Assembly (NCBI GenBank): GCA_016710065.1 | Contig: JADJLP010000010.1 | Coordinates: 62,001-126,000, forward strand | Source of the DNA: Candidatus Ideonella esbjergensis | Lineage (GTDB): Bacteria; Pseudomonadota; Gammaproteobacteria; Burkholderiales; Burkholderiaceae_C | Length of the DNA: 64,000 nucleotides | Reading direction: 5' to 3' | Shown here: one piece after another, positions 37,745 to 46,534 of the stretch | Position numbering within the stretch: position 1 is the stretch's first letter | Layout of the letters: each line of letters starts with the position of its first letter | Made by a program: the position numbers and the translations under genes | Notes under the pieces: model-generated | Database searches by the model: none | What the model saw: only the letters and a program-made list of their open reading frames with translations | What the model was told of the DNA's origin: nothing

Positions 37745-37961
37745 CTCTATCCTCCTGATGCCCGTCTATGGGGCTTATGGCGCTATTCTGGTTTCTGGGC
37801 TTTGCGGCTGTCAAATGAAAACGGGTCGTTTGTGGTGCACAGCACGGCGACAGGAACAAATACACGGGCTGTGGCGGCCTTGTCTGCGCATCGCTTGCCC
37901 GTTCCTGAAGCGACCATTTCCGACGCCTGTGCCGACAAGCCCAACTGGCTATACTGAATTC

Positions 37962-38318
37962 ATGCCCTCCAACCGCCCCAAAACGCCCCTGAAAGCACCG
38001 ACGGTGACCAAGCCGGAAAACGGTCAGGGCGCGGTGGTGGCCGAGCGCAAATCAGCCCGCACCAAGCCACCTCGGATGTACAAGGTGGTGATGCTCAATG
38101 ACGACTTCACACCGATGGAATTTGTCGTCATGGTGCTGCAGGAATACTTCAGGCTGGATCACGAGGCGGCGACGCAGATCATGCTGAAGATCCATCACGA
38201 TGGTCGTGCCGTTTGCGGTGTATTCACCAAGGACGTCGCAGCCACCAAGGTCGAATTGGTTCTGGCCGCCGCAAGGCGTTCGGGGCACCCGCTTCAATGC
38301 ATTATGGAGGCCGCATGA
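37962..38318 (+). CDS. clpS: ATP-dependent Clp protease adaptor ClpS
   Basis: A 118-residue adaptor. An unstructured N-terminal extension precedes the folded core YKVVMLNDDFTPMEFVVMVLQEYF, with the N-degron pocket residues (NDD), and ends VELVLAAARRSGHPLQCIMEAA. It delivers N-end-rule substrates to ClpAP. A -10-like TATACT at 37950-37955 lies very close to the ATG. It overlaps clpA by four bases. Confidence 0.95.
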   Translation: MPSNRPKTPLKAPTVTKPENGQGAVVAERKSARTKPPRMYKVVMLNDDFTPMEFVVMVLQEYFRLDHEAATQIMLKIHHDGRAVCGVFTKDVAATKVELVLAAARRSGHPLQCIMEAA

Positions 38319-40636
38319 TTGCCCAGGAACTAGAAGTCAGCCTGCACATGGCGTTTGTCGAAGCGCGCCAGCAGCGACACGAGTTCATCACGGTCGAGCA
38401 CTTGTTGCTCGCCCTGTTGGACAACCCCTCGGCGGCTGAGGTGCTGCGCGCTTGCGCGGCCAACATCGAGGACTTGCGCAAGAGCTTGGTGGGCTTCATC
38501 CGCGAGAACACGCCCACGGTGGGCGGCACCGAGGAGGTGGATACCCAACCCACGTTGGGCTTCCAGCGAGTGATCCAGCGCGCCATCATGCATGTGCAAT
38601 CCACCGGTGGCGGCAAGAAGGAAGTGACCGGCGCCAACGTGCTGGTGGCCATCTTCGGTGAGAAGGACTCGCATGCGGTGTATTACCTGCACCAGCAGGG
38701 CGTCACGCGACTGGATGTGGTGAATTTCATCGCCCATGGCATCAAGAAGTCCGATCCACCCGAGCCGGCCAAGGGCAGCGGAGAAGCCGGGGGCGGCGGC
38801 AGTGGCAATGAGGCTGAGAAGGAAGAGGGCGGGGAGGGCAAGGGCTCCCCTCTTGACCAGTTCACCAGCAACCTGAACCAACTGGCCCGCGAAGGCAAGA
38901 TCGACCCGTTGATTGGCCGCGAGCATGAAGTGGAGCGTGTCATCCAGGTGCTGTGCCGCCGCCGCAAAAACAACCCGCTGTTGGTGGGTGAGGCCGGCGT
39001 TGGTAAAACCGCCATTGCCGAAGGCTTGGCCTGGCGCATCACCGAGGGCACGGTGCCCGAAGTGCTGGCCGATGCCACCGTCTACGCGCTGGACATGGGT
39101 GCGTTGCTGGCGGGCACCAAGTACCGAGGTGATTTTGAGCAGCGTCTCAAAGGCGTGCTCAAGCAACTCAAAGACAACCCGCGCTCCATCCTGTTCATCG
39201 ACGAGATCCACACGCTGATTGGCGCCGGCGCTGCTTCAGGCGGCACGCTTGATGCCAGCAATTTGCTCAAGCCTGCGCTGTCCAGCGGTGCCATGAAGTG
39301 CATAGGTGCCACCACCTTCACCGAGTATCGCGGCATCTTTGAGAAGGACGCGGCCCTGTCTCGTCGCTTCCAGAAGGTGGACGTGCCTGAACCCTCGGTG
39401 GAGCAAACCATCGAGATCCTCAAGGGCCTGAAGTCGCGCTTTGAAGAGCACCACAACGTCAAATACGCGCTGGGCGCCTTGCAAGCCGCAGCCGAACTGT
39501 CGGCCAAGTTCATCAATGATCGCCATCTGCCAGACAAGGCCATTGACGTGATCGACGAGGCCGGTGCCGCGCAGCGCATCCTGCCCAAGAGCAAGCAAAA
39601 GAAGACCATCACCCGTAACGAGGTGGAAGAAATCGTTGCCAAGATCGCCCGCATCCCGCCGGCCAATGTGTCCAGCGACGACCGAGGCAAGCTCAAGACA
39701 CTGGAGCGCGACCTCAAGAGCGTGGTGTTCGGGCAAGATCCGGCCGTCGATGCGCTGGCCGCCGCAATCAAGATGGCGCGCTCAGGCCTGGGCAAGGCCG
39801 ACAAGCCCATAGGTTCGTTTCTGTTCAGCGGCCCCACTGGCGTGGGTAAGACCGAGGTGGCCAAGCAACTGGCCTACATCCTGGGCATCGAACTGATCCG
39901 CTTTGACATGTCCGAGTACATGGAGCGCCATGCGGTGAGCCGTTTGATCGGTGCGCCTCCCGGTTATGTGGGCTTTGACCAGGGTGGCCTGCTGACCGAG
40001 GCCATCACCAAGAAGCCGCATTCGGTGCTGTTGATGGACGAAATCGAGAAGGCGCACCCGGATGTGTTCAATGTGCTGCTTCAGGTGATGGACCATGGCA
40101 CGCTGACCGACAACAACGGGCGCAAGGCTGATTTCCGCAACGTCATCATCATCATGACGACCAACGCGGGGGCAGAGATCATGAACAAGGCCACCATCGG
40201 CTTCACCACGCAGCGCCAGCAGGGCGACGAGATGGCTGATATCAAGCGTTTGTTCACTCCCGAGTTCCGCAACCGTCTGGACGCCATCGTCAACTTCCGT
40301 GCGCTCGATGAAGAAGTCATCATGCGCGTGGTCGACAAGTTCCTGTTGCAGTTGGAGCAGCAACTTGCTGAGAAGAAAGTGGAAGTGACCTTCAGTGACG
40401 CCCTGCGCAAGCACCTGGCAAAGAAGGGCTTTGACCCCTTGATGGGCGCGCGCCCCATGCAGCGGCTGATCCAGGACACGATACGCCGTGCGTTGGCCGA
40501 CGAACTGCTGTTCGGGCGCCTGGTGGATGGTGGGCGTTTGTCGGTGGATGTGGACGCGGAAGGCAATGCCCTGTTGGACATCCAGCCGACAGGCAAGAGC
40601 GGTGACAAACCCAGGGCCGAGGTAACCGCTGTCTGA
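38315..40636 (+). CDS. clpA: ATP-dependent Clp protease ATP-binding subunit ClpA
   Basis: A 773-residue Hsp100 unfoldase. It has an N-terminal double Clp repeat (RQQRHEFITVEHLLLALL), then D1 with Walker A GEAGVGKTAIAEG, then D2 with GPTGVGKTEVAKQL and the ClpP-binding loop region near IGFTTQRQQG. A Gly/Glu/Ser-rich linker follows the N domain at about residues 150-180. The ATG overlaps the clpS stop and has GGAGG at 38306-38310. The complex degrades tagged and N-end-rule proteins with ClpP, which is encoded elsewhere. Confidence 0.97.
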   Translation: MIAQELEVSLHMAFVEARQQRHEFITVEHLLLALLDNPSAAEVLRACAANIEDLRKSLVGFIRENTPTVGGTEEVDTQPTLGFQRVIQRAIMHVQSTGGGKKEVTGANVLVAIFGEKDSHAVYYLHQQGVTRLDVVNFIAHGIKKSDPPEPAKGSGEAGGGGSGNEAEKEEGGEGKGSPLDQFTSNLNQLAREGKIDPLIGREHEVERVIQVLCRRRKNNPLLVGEAGVGKTAIAEGLAWRITEGTVPEVLADATVYALDMGALLAGTKYRGDFEQRLKGVLKQLKDNPRSILFIDEIHTLIGAGAASGGTLDASNLLKPALSSGAMKCIGATTFTEYRGIFEKDAALSRRFQKVDVPEPSVEQTIEILKGLKSRFEEHHNVKYALGALQAAAELSAKFINDRHLPDKAIDVIDEAGAAQRILPKSKQKKTITRNEVEEIVAKIARIPPANVSSDDRGKLKTLERDLKSVVFGQDPAVDALAAAIKMARSGLGKADKPIGSFLFSGPTGVGKTEVAKQLAYILGIELIRFDMSEYMERHAVSRLIGAPPGYVGFDQGGLLTEAITKKPHSVLLMDEIEKAHPDVFNVLLQVMDHGTLTDNNGRKADFRNVIIIMTTNAGAEIMNKATIGFTTQRQQGDEMADIKRLFTPEFRNRLDAIVNFRALDEEVIMRVVDKFLLQLEQQLAEKKVEVTFSDALRKHLAKKGFDPLMGARPMQRLIQDTIRRALADELLFGRLVDGGRLSVDVDAEGNALLDIQPTGKSGDKPRAEVTAV

Positions 40637-40660
40637 GGCGGGCTACACGCCGCGACATCC

Positions 40661-40687
40661 AGGGGCGGCCACAGGTCGCCCCTTTTT
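40661..40687 (+). terminator. Rho-independent terminator after clpA
   Basis: The stem AGGGGCG / CGCCCCT (40661-40667 with 40677-40683) has a nine-base loop and ends in TTTTT. The T tract reaches the stop codon of the convergent mtfA gene. Confidence 0.8.
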
Positions 40688-41469
40688 CATTCCCGCACGG
40701 TGAGGGCTGGGTCCTGCTGGAAGTAGCCTGCCAGCAGGCTGTAAAGATCAGGATGCTCGGCACGCAAGCTGCGCGGCTGCACGAAGAACGCCTCGGTGGC
40801 GACAGCAAAGAACTCTTCCGGTGCCTGTGCGCCGTAGGGGTCGAGAAAAGTGTGGTCGCCGCAGTCCAATGCTTCGCAGAAAGCAGCATAGGAATCCCCC
40901 AGGCACTGCGCCCAGCGCGCGCGCGCCGCCTTGTCGCTCAGTGGGGGCATGCCGTTGGGTTCGCCATCGCCCATGTCCAACACATGGGCGAACTCGTGAA
41001 CCACCACGTTGTAGGCGCCGGCTGCGGTTTCGCCTGCCATGGCCACATCAGGCCAGGACAACATCACCGGCCCACCTTCCATGGCTTCGCCGGTGAGCCA
41101 TTCGTCGTACTCGTGCACCACGCCGTCCTCGTCGGTGACGCTCCGGCGTGCCACCACTTCGTCCGAGTGCACCACGATGCCGACGAAGCCACGGTATGGC
41201 CCCAGCCCCAACCGCAACACGGGCAGGCAAGCCTGTGCCGCGATGGCCACTGCCATCTGGTCAGTCACCACCAGGCCGTGGGCGCCGTGGAATTCCTTGG
41301 TGGCCAAGAACTGTGCACTCAGGTCGCGCAGCCGTGACAAGTCAGCCTCACTGCGTACCGAAATGAACGGGTACAGCGCGAGCGTCCAGGCCCAAAGTTC
41401 GTCGGGAATGGCTGGCGCCCTACAGGTGGTGTTCCCGCGCCAGCGCAGCAGCGTTCGCCACCAGGACAT
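40687..41469 (-). CDS. mtfA: Zinc metallopeptidase of the MtfA (M90) family
   Basis: A 260-residue protein with the zinc motif NVVVHEFAHVLDMGDG (HExxH) and the third ligand region in FFAVATEAFF. The start MSWWRTLLRW at 41469 gives the normal family length; the longer frame to 41571 overlaps lpxH. In E. coli MtfA binds the Mlc repressor and affects glucose uptake, but that partner is usually absent in this group, so the role here is unknown. Confidence 0.88.
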   Translation of the reverse strand: MSWWRTLLRWRGNTTCRAPAIPDELWAWTLALYPFISVRSEADLSRLRDLSAQFLATKEFHGAHGLVVTDQMAVAIAAQACLPVLRLGLGPYRGFVGIVVHSDEVVARRSVTDEDGVVHEYDEWLTGEAMEGGPVMLSWPDVAMAGETAAGAYNVVVHEFAHVLDMGDGEPNGMPPLSDKAARARWAQCLGDSYAAFCEALDCGDHTFLDPYGAQAPEEFFAVATEAFFVQPRSLRAEHPDLYSLLAGYFQQDPALTVRE

Positions 41470-41480
41470 GGTTCCGGGAT

Positions 41481-42266
41481 TCAGGAGAAGCCCAGCGGGT
41501 GGCGCGAAAAGCCCGTACAGGCCCAACGCAAGACCTCGGCACGCCCATGCATGGCATGATCCATGTCCCAATCGCTCAGCACATGACGTTGCCAGCCTTC
41601 AGGAAACTGTTCACTGCCAGGTCGGTGGGTGTGGCCATGCACCAGCGTCGTTGCCGCCGCCGCGTTCAACCACTGCAAGGCCAGGGTAGGGTCGGCGTCA
41701 GCGTAGGTGATGAAGCCTCCACTCTGGTGTTCCCGGCTGGCCTGCCGCATGTGTGCAGCGAGTTGCAAGCGCTCTGCCAAGGGTCTGGCCAGAAAGCTTT
41801 CCTGCCAAGCGCCTGAGCGCACCATTTGGCGAAACTGCTGGTACTCGGTATCGGCCAGGCAAAGCGCATCACCATGACTCAGCAACACCATCTGACCAAA
41901 AGCTTGCACGGCCTGTGGGTCAGGCACATCGACAGCGCCGATAGCACTGAAGAACGGCGCACCGAGCAGGAAATCCCGATTGCCACGCATCACGTACAGG
42001 CGGCAACGCTCGGCGCACGTCTTCAGGGCCTGGGCACAAGCGGCTTCAAAAGGTTGCTGCAACGCATCGTCACCCACCCAGACGTCAAACAGGTCGCCCA
42101 GAATGAAAACCGCGTCGGCGGTGGTGCTGCCCAGGTAGGACTCAAAGGCTGCCACGGTGCGTGGCAGTTCGGGGCTCAAGTGGAGATCGGAGATGAACTC
42201 CACCACCTGCACCGAGTCAGGCAGCACCAGGGCGGCCGTCTCGGTGGGCAGGCGCGATTCAGGCAA
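41481..42266 (-). CDS. lpxH: UDP-2,3-diacylglucosamine diphosphatase
   Basis: A 261-residue peripheral-membrane calcineurin-like phosphoesterase that makes lipid X in lipid A synthesis. The metal-binding blocks are all present: FISDLHLS, GDLFDVWVGDD, GNRDFLLG, SHGDALC and HGHTHRPG. It overlaps ppiB by eight bases, so it belongs to the minus-strand run ppiA-ppiB-lpxH, possibly with mtfA. Confidence 0.95.
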   Translation of the reverse strand: MPESRLPTETAALVLPDSVQVVEFISDLHLSPELPRTVAAFESYLGSTTADAVFILGDLFDVWVGDDALQQPFEAACAQALKTCAERCRLYVMRGNRDFLLGAPFFSAIGAVDVPDPQAVQAFGQMVLLSHGDALCLADTEYQQFRQMVRSGAWQESFLARPLAERLQLAAHMRQASREHQSGGFITYADADPTLALQWLNAAAATTLVHGHTHRPGSEQFPEGWQRHVLSDWDMDHAMHGRAEVLRWACTGFSRHPLGFS

Positions 42267-42762
42267 TCTCGGTGGCCTTCAGGATAGTCACAGCTTCAAG
42301 CGGCACATCGTCATGGAAGCCATTGCGGCCGGTGCGCACTTTCTCGATGGCGTCCACCACTTCGTTGCCGGCCACGACCTTGCCGAACACGGCATAGCCC
42401 CAGCCGCTGGGGGTTGGGCCGGTGTGGTTCAGGAAATCGTTGTCCTTGGTGTTGATGAAGAACTGGGCCGAGGCAGAGTGTGGTGCGTTGGTGCGCGCCA
42501 TCGCCACGCTGTACTTGACGTTCTTCAGGCCGTTGTTGGCCTCGTTTTCGATTTGCGCATCGGTGGGCTTCTGGCTCATGTCGGCCATCATGCCGCCACC
42601 CTGAACCATGAAGTTCTTGATCACGCGGTGGAAGATGGTGCCGTCGTAATGGCCCTTGTTCACATAGGCCAGAAAATTGGCCACGGTCTTGGGTGCCTTG
42701 GCGTCGTCCAGTTCAAAGCGGACGACACCGGCGGAGGTGGTGAGTTCTACGGTCTTGGTCAT
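42259..42762 (-). CDS. ppiB: Cytoplasmic peptidyl-prolyl cis-trans isomerase (cyclophilin B type)
   Basis: A 167-residue cyclophilin without a signal peptide. Catalytic landmarks are FHRVIKNFMVQGGG, ARTNAPHSASAQFFIN and GYAVFGKVVAG. It catalyses proline isomerisation during folding. It is four bases downstream of the exported paralogue, so the pair probably arose by tandem duplication. Confidence 0.95.
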   Translation of the reverse strand: MTKTVELTTSAGVVRFELDDAKAPKTVANFLAYVNKGHYDGTIFHRVIKNFMVQGGGMMADMSQKPTDAQIENEANNGLKNVKYSVAMARTNAPHSASAQFFINTKDNDFLNHTGPTPSGWGYAVFGKVVAGNEVVDAIEKVRTGRNGFHDDVPLEAVTILKATEIA

Positions 42763-42766
42763 GCTG

Positions 42767-43327
42767 TCATTCCTCGATGGAGGCGTTCTTGATGAGGACG
42801 GTCTTCACGGGAACGTCGCGCTGGGTGGGCACGGTGCGGATCTTGTCGACCACGTCCATGCCCGAGATGACCTTGCCGAATACGGCGTAGCCGTCGCCCT
42901 GATCCAGAAAGGGGTTGTCCTTCACGTTGACGAAGAACTGTGATGTGGCCGAGTGCGGAAAGCTGGTGCGCGCCATGGCCAGAGCGCCCCGCACATTGGC
43001 CAGGCCGTTGTGGCTCTCAAGCTGGATCGGTGGGCGGGTGGGCTTCTCGCGCATGTCAGCGGTCATGCCGCCGCCCTGGATCATGAAGCCGTCGATCACG
43101 CGGTGAAAGATCGTGCCGTTGTAGTGGCCAGCTTTCACATACTGCACGAAGTTGTCGACCGACTTCGGCGCCTTGGCGGCATCAAGCTCCAGCACGATAT
43201 CGCCCATGCTGGTGGCCAAGCGCACTTTTTGTGCCAGCGCCGGGTCAATCGCCCCTGCGGCAAGCAACGCGGCCAGACTCAGGTGACGGGCGAATTTGAG
43301 AGGGGAAAGGGTCTGTTGAGAGGTCAC
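42767..43327 (-). CDS. ppiA: Periplasmic peptidyl-prolyl cis-trans isomerase (cyclophilin A type)
   Basis: A 186-residue cyclophilin with a signal peptide (RHLSLAALLAAGAIDPALAQ) and a complete catalytic domain (FHRVIDGFMIQGGG, ARTSFPHSATSQFFVN, GYAVFGKVISG). It should act on secreted proteins. It is divergent from cysS, with 154 bases between them that hold -10-like hexamers on both strands. Confidence 0.94.
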   Translation of the reverse strand: MTSQQTLSPLKFARHLSLAALLAAGAIDPALAQKVRLATSMGDIVLELDAAKAPKSVDNFVQYVKAGHYNGTIFHRVIDGFMIQGGGMTADMREKPTRPPIQLESHNGLANVRGALAMARTSFPHSATSQFFVNVKDNPFLDQGDGYAVFGKVISGMDVVDKIRTVPTQRDVPVKTVLIKNASIEE

Positions 43328-43481
43328 TGGCTGAAGCTCCTTCGCTATACTGATCCGATTCTACCGAGCCAGGCACTGGCCAAGCGTAAGTCCGTTCATG
43401 ATTCCTGGCGCCCGCGCAGCGCGGTGTTTTCTGGCTTGCTGACTTGGCCACCTTTCCTGCATCGCAACTCCCTTTTCCTCG

Positions 43482-44858
43482 ATGACGCTGCGCATCCACA
43501 ACACGCTGACCCGCCAGGTCGAAATCTTCACGCCCTTGGAACCTGGCCATGTGCGCATGTACGTTTGCGGCATCACCGTCTACGACCTCTGCCACATCGG
43601 CCACGCCCGATCGAACATTGCTTTTGATGTAGCGCGCCGGTGGCTGGAAGCCAGCGGCCTGCGCGTAACCCATGTGCGCAACATCACTGACATCGACGAC
43701 AAGATCATCCGTCGCGCCGTGGAGAACGGCGAGACCGTGCGCGCGCTCACCGATCGCATGATTGCGGAGATGTACGTCGATTTTGACGCGCTGGCCATCC
43801 TGCGGCCCACGCACGACCCGCGTGCCACCGACTATGTGCCGCAAATGCTGGACATCGTGCGCACACTCGAAGGCAAGGGTCTGGCCTATCGGGCCGAAGG
43901 CGGCGACGTGAACTACGCGGTGCGCCGCTTTGTTGGCTATGGCAAGCTCTCTGGCAAGTCGCTGGACGACCTGAACGCTGGCGAGCGTGTGGCTGTGGCC
44001 GACAGCAAGGAAGACCCGCTGGACTTCGTGCTCTGGAAGGCCGCCAAGGCCAGCGAACCGGCCGATGCCAAGTGGGACAGCAGCTACGGTCCGGGCCGGC
44101 CGGGCTGGGCCATCGAATGCTCGGCCATGGCCTGTTCCTTGCTGGGCAACACCTTCGACATCCACGGCGGTGGGGCTGACCTGGAGTTCCCCCACCACGA
44201 GAACGAGATCGCCCAGAGCGAGGGCGCCAACGGTGTGCCGTTGGCCAAAACCTGGATGCACAACGGCTTCGTGAATGTGGACAACGAAAAGATGTCCAAG
44301 TCGCTGGGCAATTTCTTCACCATCCGCGAAGTGCTGAAAGCGTTTGATGCCGAGACCATCCGGTACTTCGTGGTGCGCGCCCATTACCGCAGCCCGCTCA
44401 ACTACAGCGATGTGCACCTGACCGACGCACGAGGCGCGTTGCGCCGCCTGTACACCGCCTTGGCCGGCGTGGAGGCCACCGAGGGGTCCATCGATTGGGC
44501 TGATCCCTTGGCTGCACGCTTCAAGGCCGCCATGGACGAAGACTTCGGCACGCCGGAAGCCGTGGCCGTGCTGTTCGAACTGGCAGGCGAAGTGAACCGC
44601 AGCCGCGACCCGCGGCGTGCCGGTATGCTCAAGGCCCTGGGCGCCACGCTGGGTCTGTTGCAGCAACCTGCGGCCGATTTTCTGCGCGGCGGCGCGGGCG
44701 CTGACGAATCCACAGTCATCGAGGCCCGAATCACCGAGCGCAACGCCGCCAAGAAGGCGCGCGACTTTGCCGCAGCTGATCGCATTCGCGACGAGTTGGC
44801 CGCCGACGGCATCTTGCTGAAAGACGGGCCGCAGGGCACGACCTGGGTGAAGGCCTGA
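43482..44858 (+). CDS. cysS: Cysteinyl-tRNA synthetase
   Basis: A 458-residue class I aminoacyl-tRNA synthetase. The HIGH motif is in YDLCHIGHARS, the zinc ligands are in MYVCGI, ECSAMAC and FPHHENE, and the KMSKS motif is in NEKMSKSLGNF. The C-terminal helical anticodon-binding region follows. It charges tRNA-Cys. Confidence 0.97.
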   Translation: MTLRIHNTLTRQVEIFTPLEPGHVRMYVCGITVYDLCHIGHARSNIAFDVARRWLEASGLRVTHVRNITDIDDKIIRRAVENGETVRALTDRMIAEMYVDFDALAILRPTHDPRATDYVPQMLDIVRTLEGKGLAYRAEGGDVNYAVRRFVGYGKLSGKSLDDLNAGERVAVADSKEDPLDFVLWKAAKASEPADAKWDSSYGPGRPGWAIECSAMACSLLGNTFDIHGGGADLEFPHHENEIAQSEGANGVPLAKTWMHNGFVNVDNEKMSKSLGNFFTIREVLKAFDAETIRYFVVRAHYRSPLNYSDVHLTDARGALRRLYTALAGVEATEGSIDWADPLAARFKAAMDEDFGTPEAVAVLFELAGEVNRSRDPRRAGMLKALGATLGLLQQPAADFLRGGAGADESTVIEARITERNAAKKARDFAAADRIRDELAADGILLKDGPQGTTWVKA

Positions 44859-44859
44859 G

Positions 44860-45513
44860 ATGGGCACCAAGATTGCTGCGGGCGTGACGCCCGACTACTG
44901 GGACGAGGCCTGCCGTCACCTGTCCAAGCGCGACCGGGTGATGAAGAAGCTCATTCCCCAGTTCGGCGAGGCCCGACTGCAAAGCCGGGGCGACGCCTTC
45001 ACCACGCTGGCACGCTCCATCGTGGGGCAGCAGATTTCGGTGAAGGCCGCGCAATCGGTGTGGGACAAGTTTGCAGCGCTGGTGGATGGCCCTACGCACC
45101 GCATTCAACCCACGGCCGTGCTGGCGCTGGACACCCCCGCGCTGCGCAGCGCCGGCCTTTCAGCCCGAAAGGCCGAGTACCTGAGCGACTTGGCCCGTCA
45201 CTTTCAGGACGGCGCCGTGCACGTGCGGCAGTGGCAAACGATGGATGACGAATCCATCATTGACGAGTTGGTGGTCATTCGCGGCATAGGCCGATGGACG
45301 GCCGAGATGTTCCTGATCTTCCATTTGATGCGGCCGGACGTGCTGCCGTTGGACGACCTGGGCCTGCTCAAGGGCATCAGCGAGTGCTACTTCAGTGGCG
45401 AGCCCGTGTCGCGTGCCGAGGCACGCGAACTGGGTGAAGGCTGGGCGCCGTATCGCTCGGTGGCCACCTGGTATTTGTGGCGCAGCCTGGACCCATTGCC
45501 GGTTGAGTATTGA
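44860..45513 (+). CDS. DNA-3-methyladenine glycosylase II-like protein (AlkA/HhH-GPD)
   Basis: A 217-residue glycosylase. It has SIVGQQISVKAAQSVWDKF, then the helix-hairpin-helix VIRGIGRWTAEMFLIF and the catalytic aspartate in VLPLDDLGLLKG. It lacks the N-terminal beta domain of E. coli AlkA and no FeS cluster cysteines are present. It removes alkylated bases from DNA. It starts one base after the cysS stop. Confidence 0.92.
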   Translation: MGTKIAAGVTPDYWDEACRHLSKRDRVMKKLIPQFGEARLQSRGDAFTTLARSIVGQQISVKAAQSVWDKFAALVDGPTHRIQPTAVLALDTPALRSAGLSARKAEYLSDLARHFQDGAVHVRQWQTMDDESIIDELVVIRGIGRWTAEMFLIFHLMRPDVLPLDDLGLLKGISECYFSGEPVSRAEARELGEGWAPYRSVATWYLWRSLDPLPVEY

Positions 45514-45546
45514 AACTGGGAAAATACGCGCAAGGATGTAAACGAC

Positions 45547-46518
45547 ATGAGCAAGCGACATTTCCTCGACTTCGAACAACCGATCGCGGAACTCGAGTCC
45601 AAGATCGAAGAACTGCGGTACGTGCAGAACGAGTCGGCCGTCGACATCTCGGAAGAGATTGATAGGCTCGACAAGAAGAGCCTGCAACTCACCAAGGACA
45701 TCTACACCCAGCTGTCGCCCTGGCAGGTGACGCAGATTGCGCGCCATCCGCAGCGGCCGTACACGCTGGATTACGTGAACGAGATCTTCACCGACTTCCA
45801 GGAGCTGCACGGCGACCGCCATTTCGCTGACGACCTGTCCATCGTTGGTGGCCTGGCCCGCTTCAACGGGCAGGCCTGCATGGTGCTGGGCCACCAGAAG
45901 GGGCGTGACACCAAGGAGCGCGCGCTGCGCAATTTCGGCATGTCGCGGCCCGAGGGCTATCGCAAGGCGCTTCGCCTGATGAAGCTGGCCGAGAAGTTCG
46001 GCCTGCCGGTGTTCACCTTCGTTGACACGCCTGGTGCCTACCCTGGCATCGGCGCCGAGGAGCGCGGCCAGTCCGAGGCCATCGGCCGCAACATCTTCGA
46101 GATGGCCCAACTGGAAGTTCCCATCATCACCACCATCATCGGCGAAGGCGGCTCGGGTGGTGCCCTGGCCATCAGCGTGGGTGACCAAGTGCTGATGCTG
46201 CAGTACTCGGTGTACTCGGTCATCTCGCCCGAAGGCTGCGCGTCCATCCTCTGGAAGACGGCCGAGCGCGCGTCCGACGCTGCCGAGGCGCTGGGCATCA
46301 CGGCGCACCGGCTCAAGGCCTTGGGCCTGGTCGACAAGATCGTCAGCGAGCCCGTGGGCGGCGCGCACCGCGACATCAAGCAGATGACCTCGCAGCTCAA
46401 GCGTGGCCTGGTGGATGCCTTGCGACAGGTGAATGATCTGCCGGTGGCTGAGTTGCTGGACCGCCGTTACGCGCGCCTGAAGAGCTACGGCCGCTTCACC
46501 GACACCACCGCCCGTTGA
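45547..46518 (+). CDS. accA: Acetyl-CoA carboxylase carboxyltransferase subunit alpha
   Basis: A 323-residue subunit, close to the E. coli length (319). Landmarks include LDFEQPIAELESKI at the N terminus, ELHGDRHFADD, PGAYPGIGAEERGQSEAIG and EGGSGGALAI. With AccD it transfers carboxybiotin to acetyl-CoA to make malonyl-CoA for fatty-acid synthesis. Confidence 0.97.
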   Translation: MSKRHFLDFEQPIAELESKIEELRYVQNESAVDISEEIDRLDKKSLQLTKDIYTQLSPWQVTQIARHPQRPYTLDYVNEIFTDFQELHGDRHFADDLSIVGGLARFNGQACMVLGHQKGRDTKERALRNFGMSRPEGYRKALRLMKLAEKFGLPVFTFVDTPGAYPGIGAEERGQSEAIGRNIFEMAQLEVPIITTIIGEGGSGGALAISVGDQVLMLQYSVYSVISPEGCASILWKTAERASDAAEALGITAHRLKALGLVDKIVSEPVGGAHRDIKQMTSQLKRGLVDALRQVNDLPVAELLDRRYARLKSYGRFTDTTAR

Positions 46519-46534
46519 GGGCCGTTGCCGCACG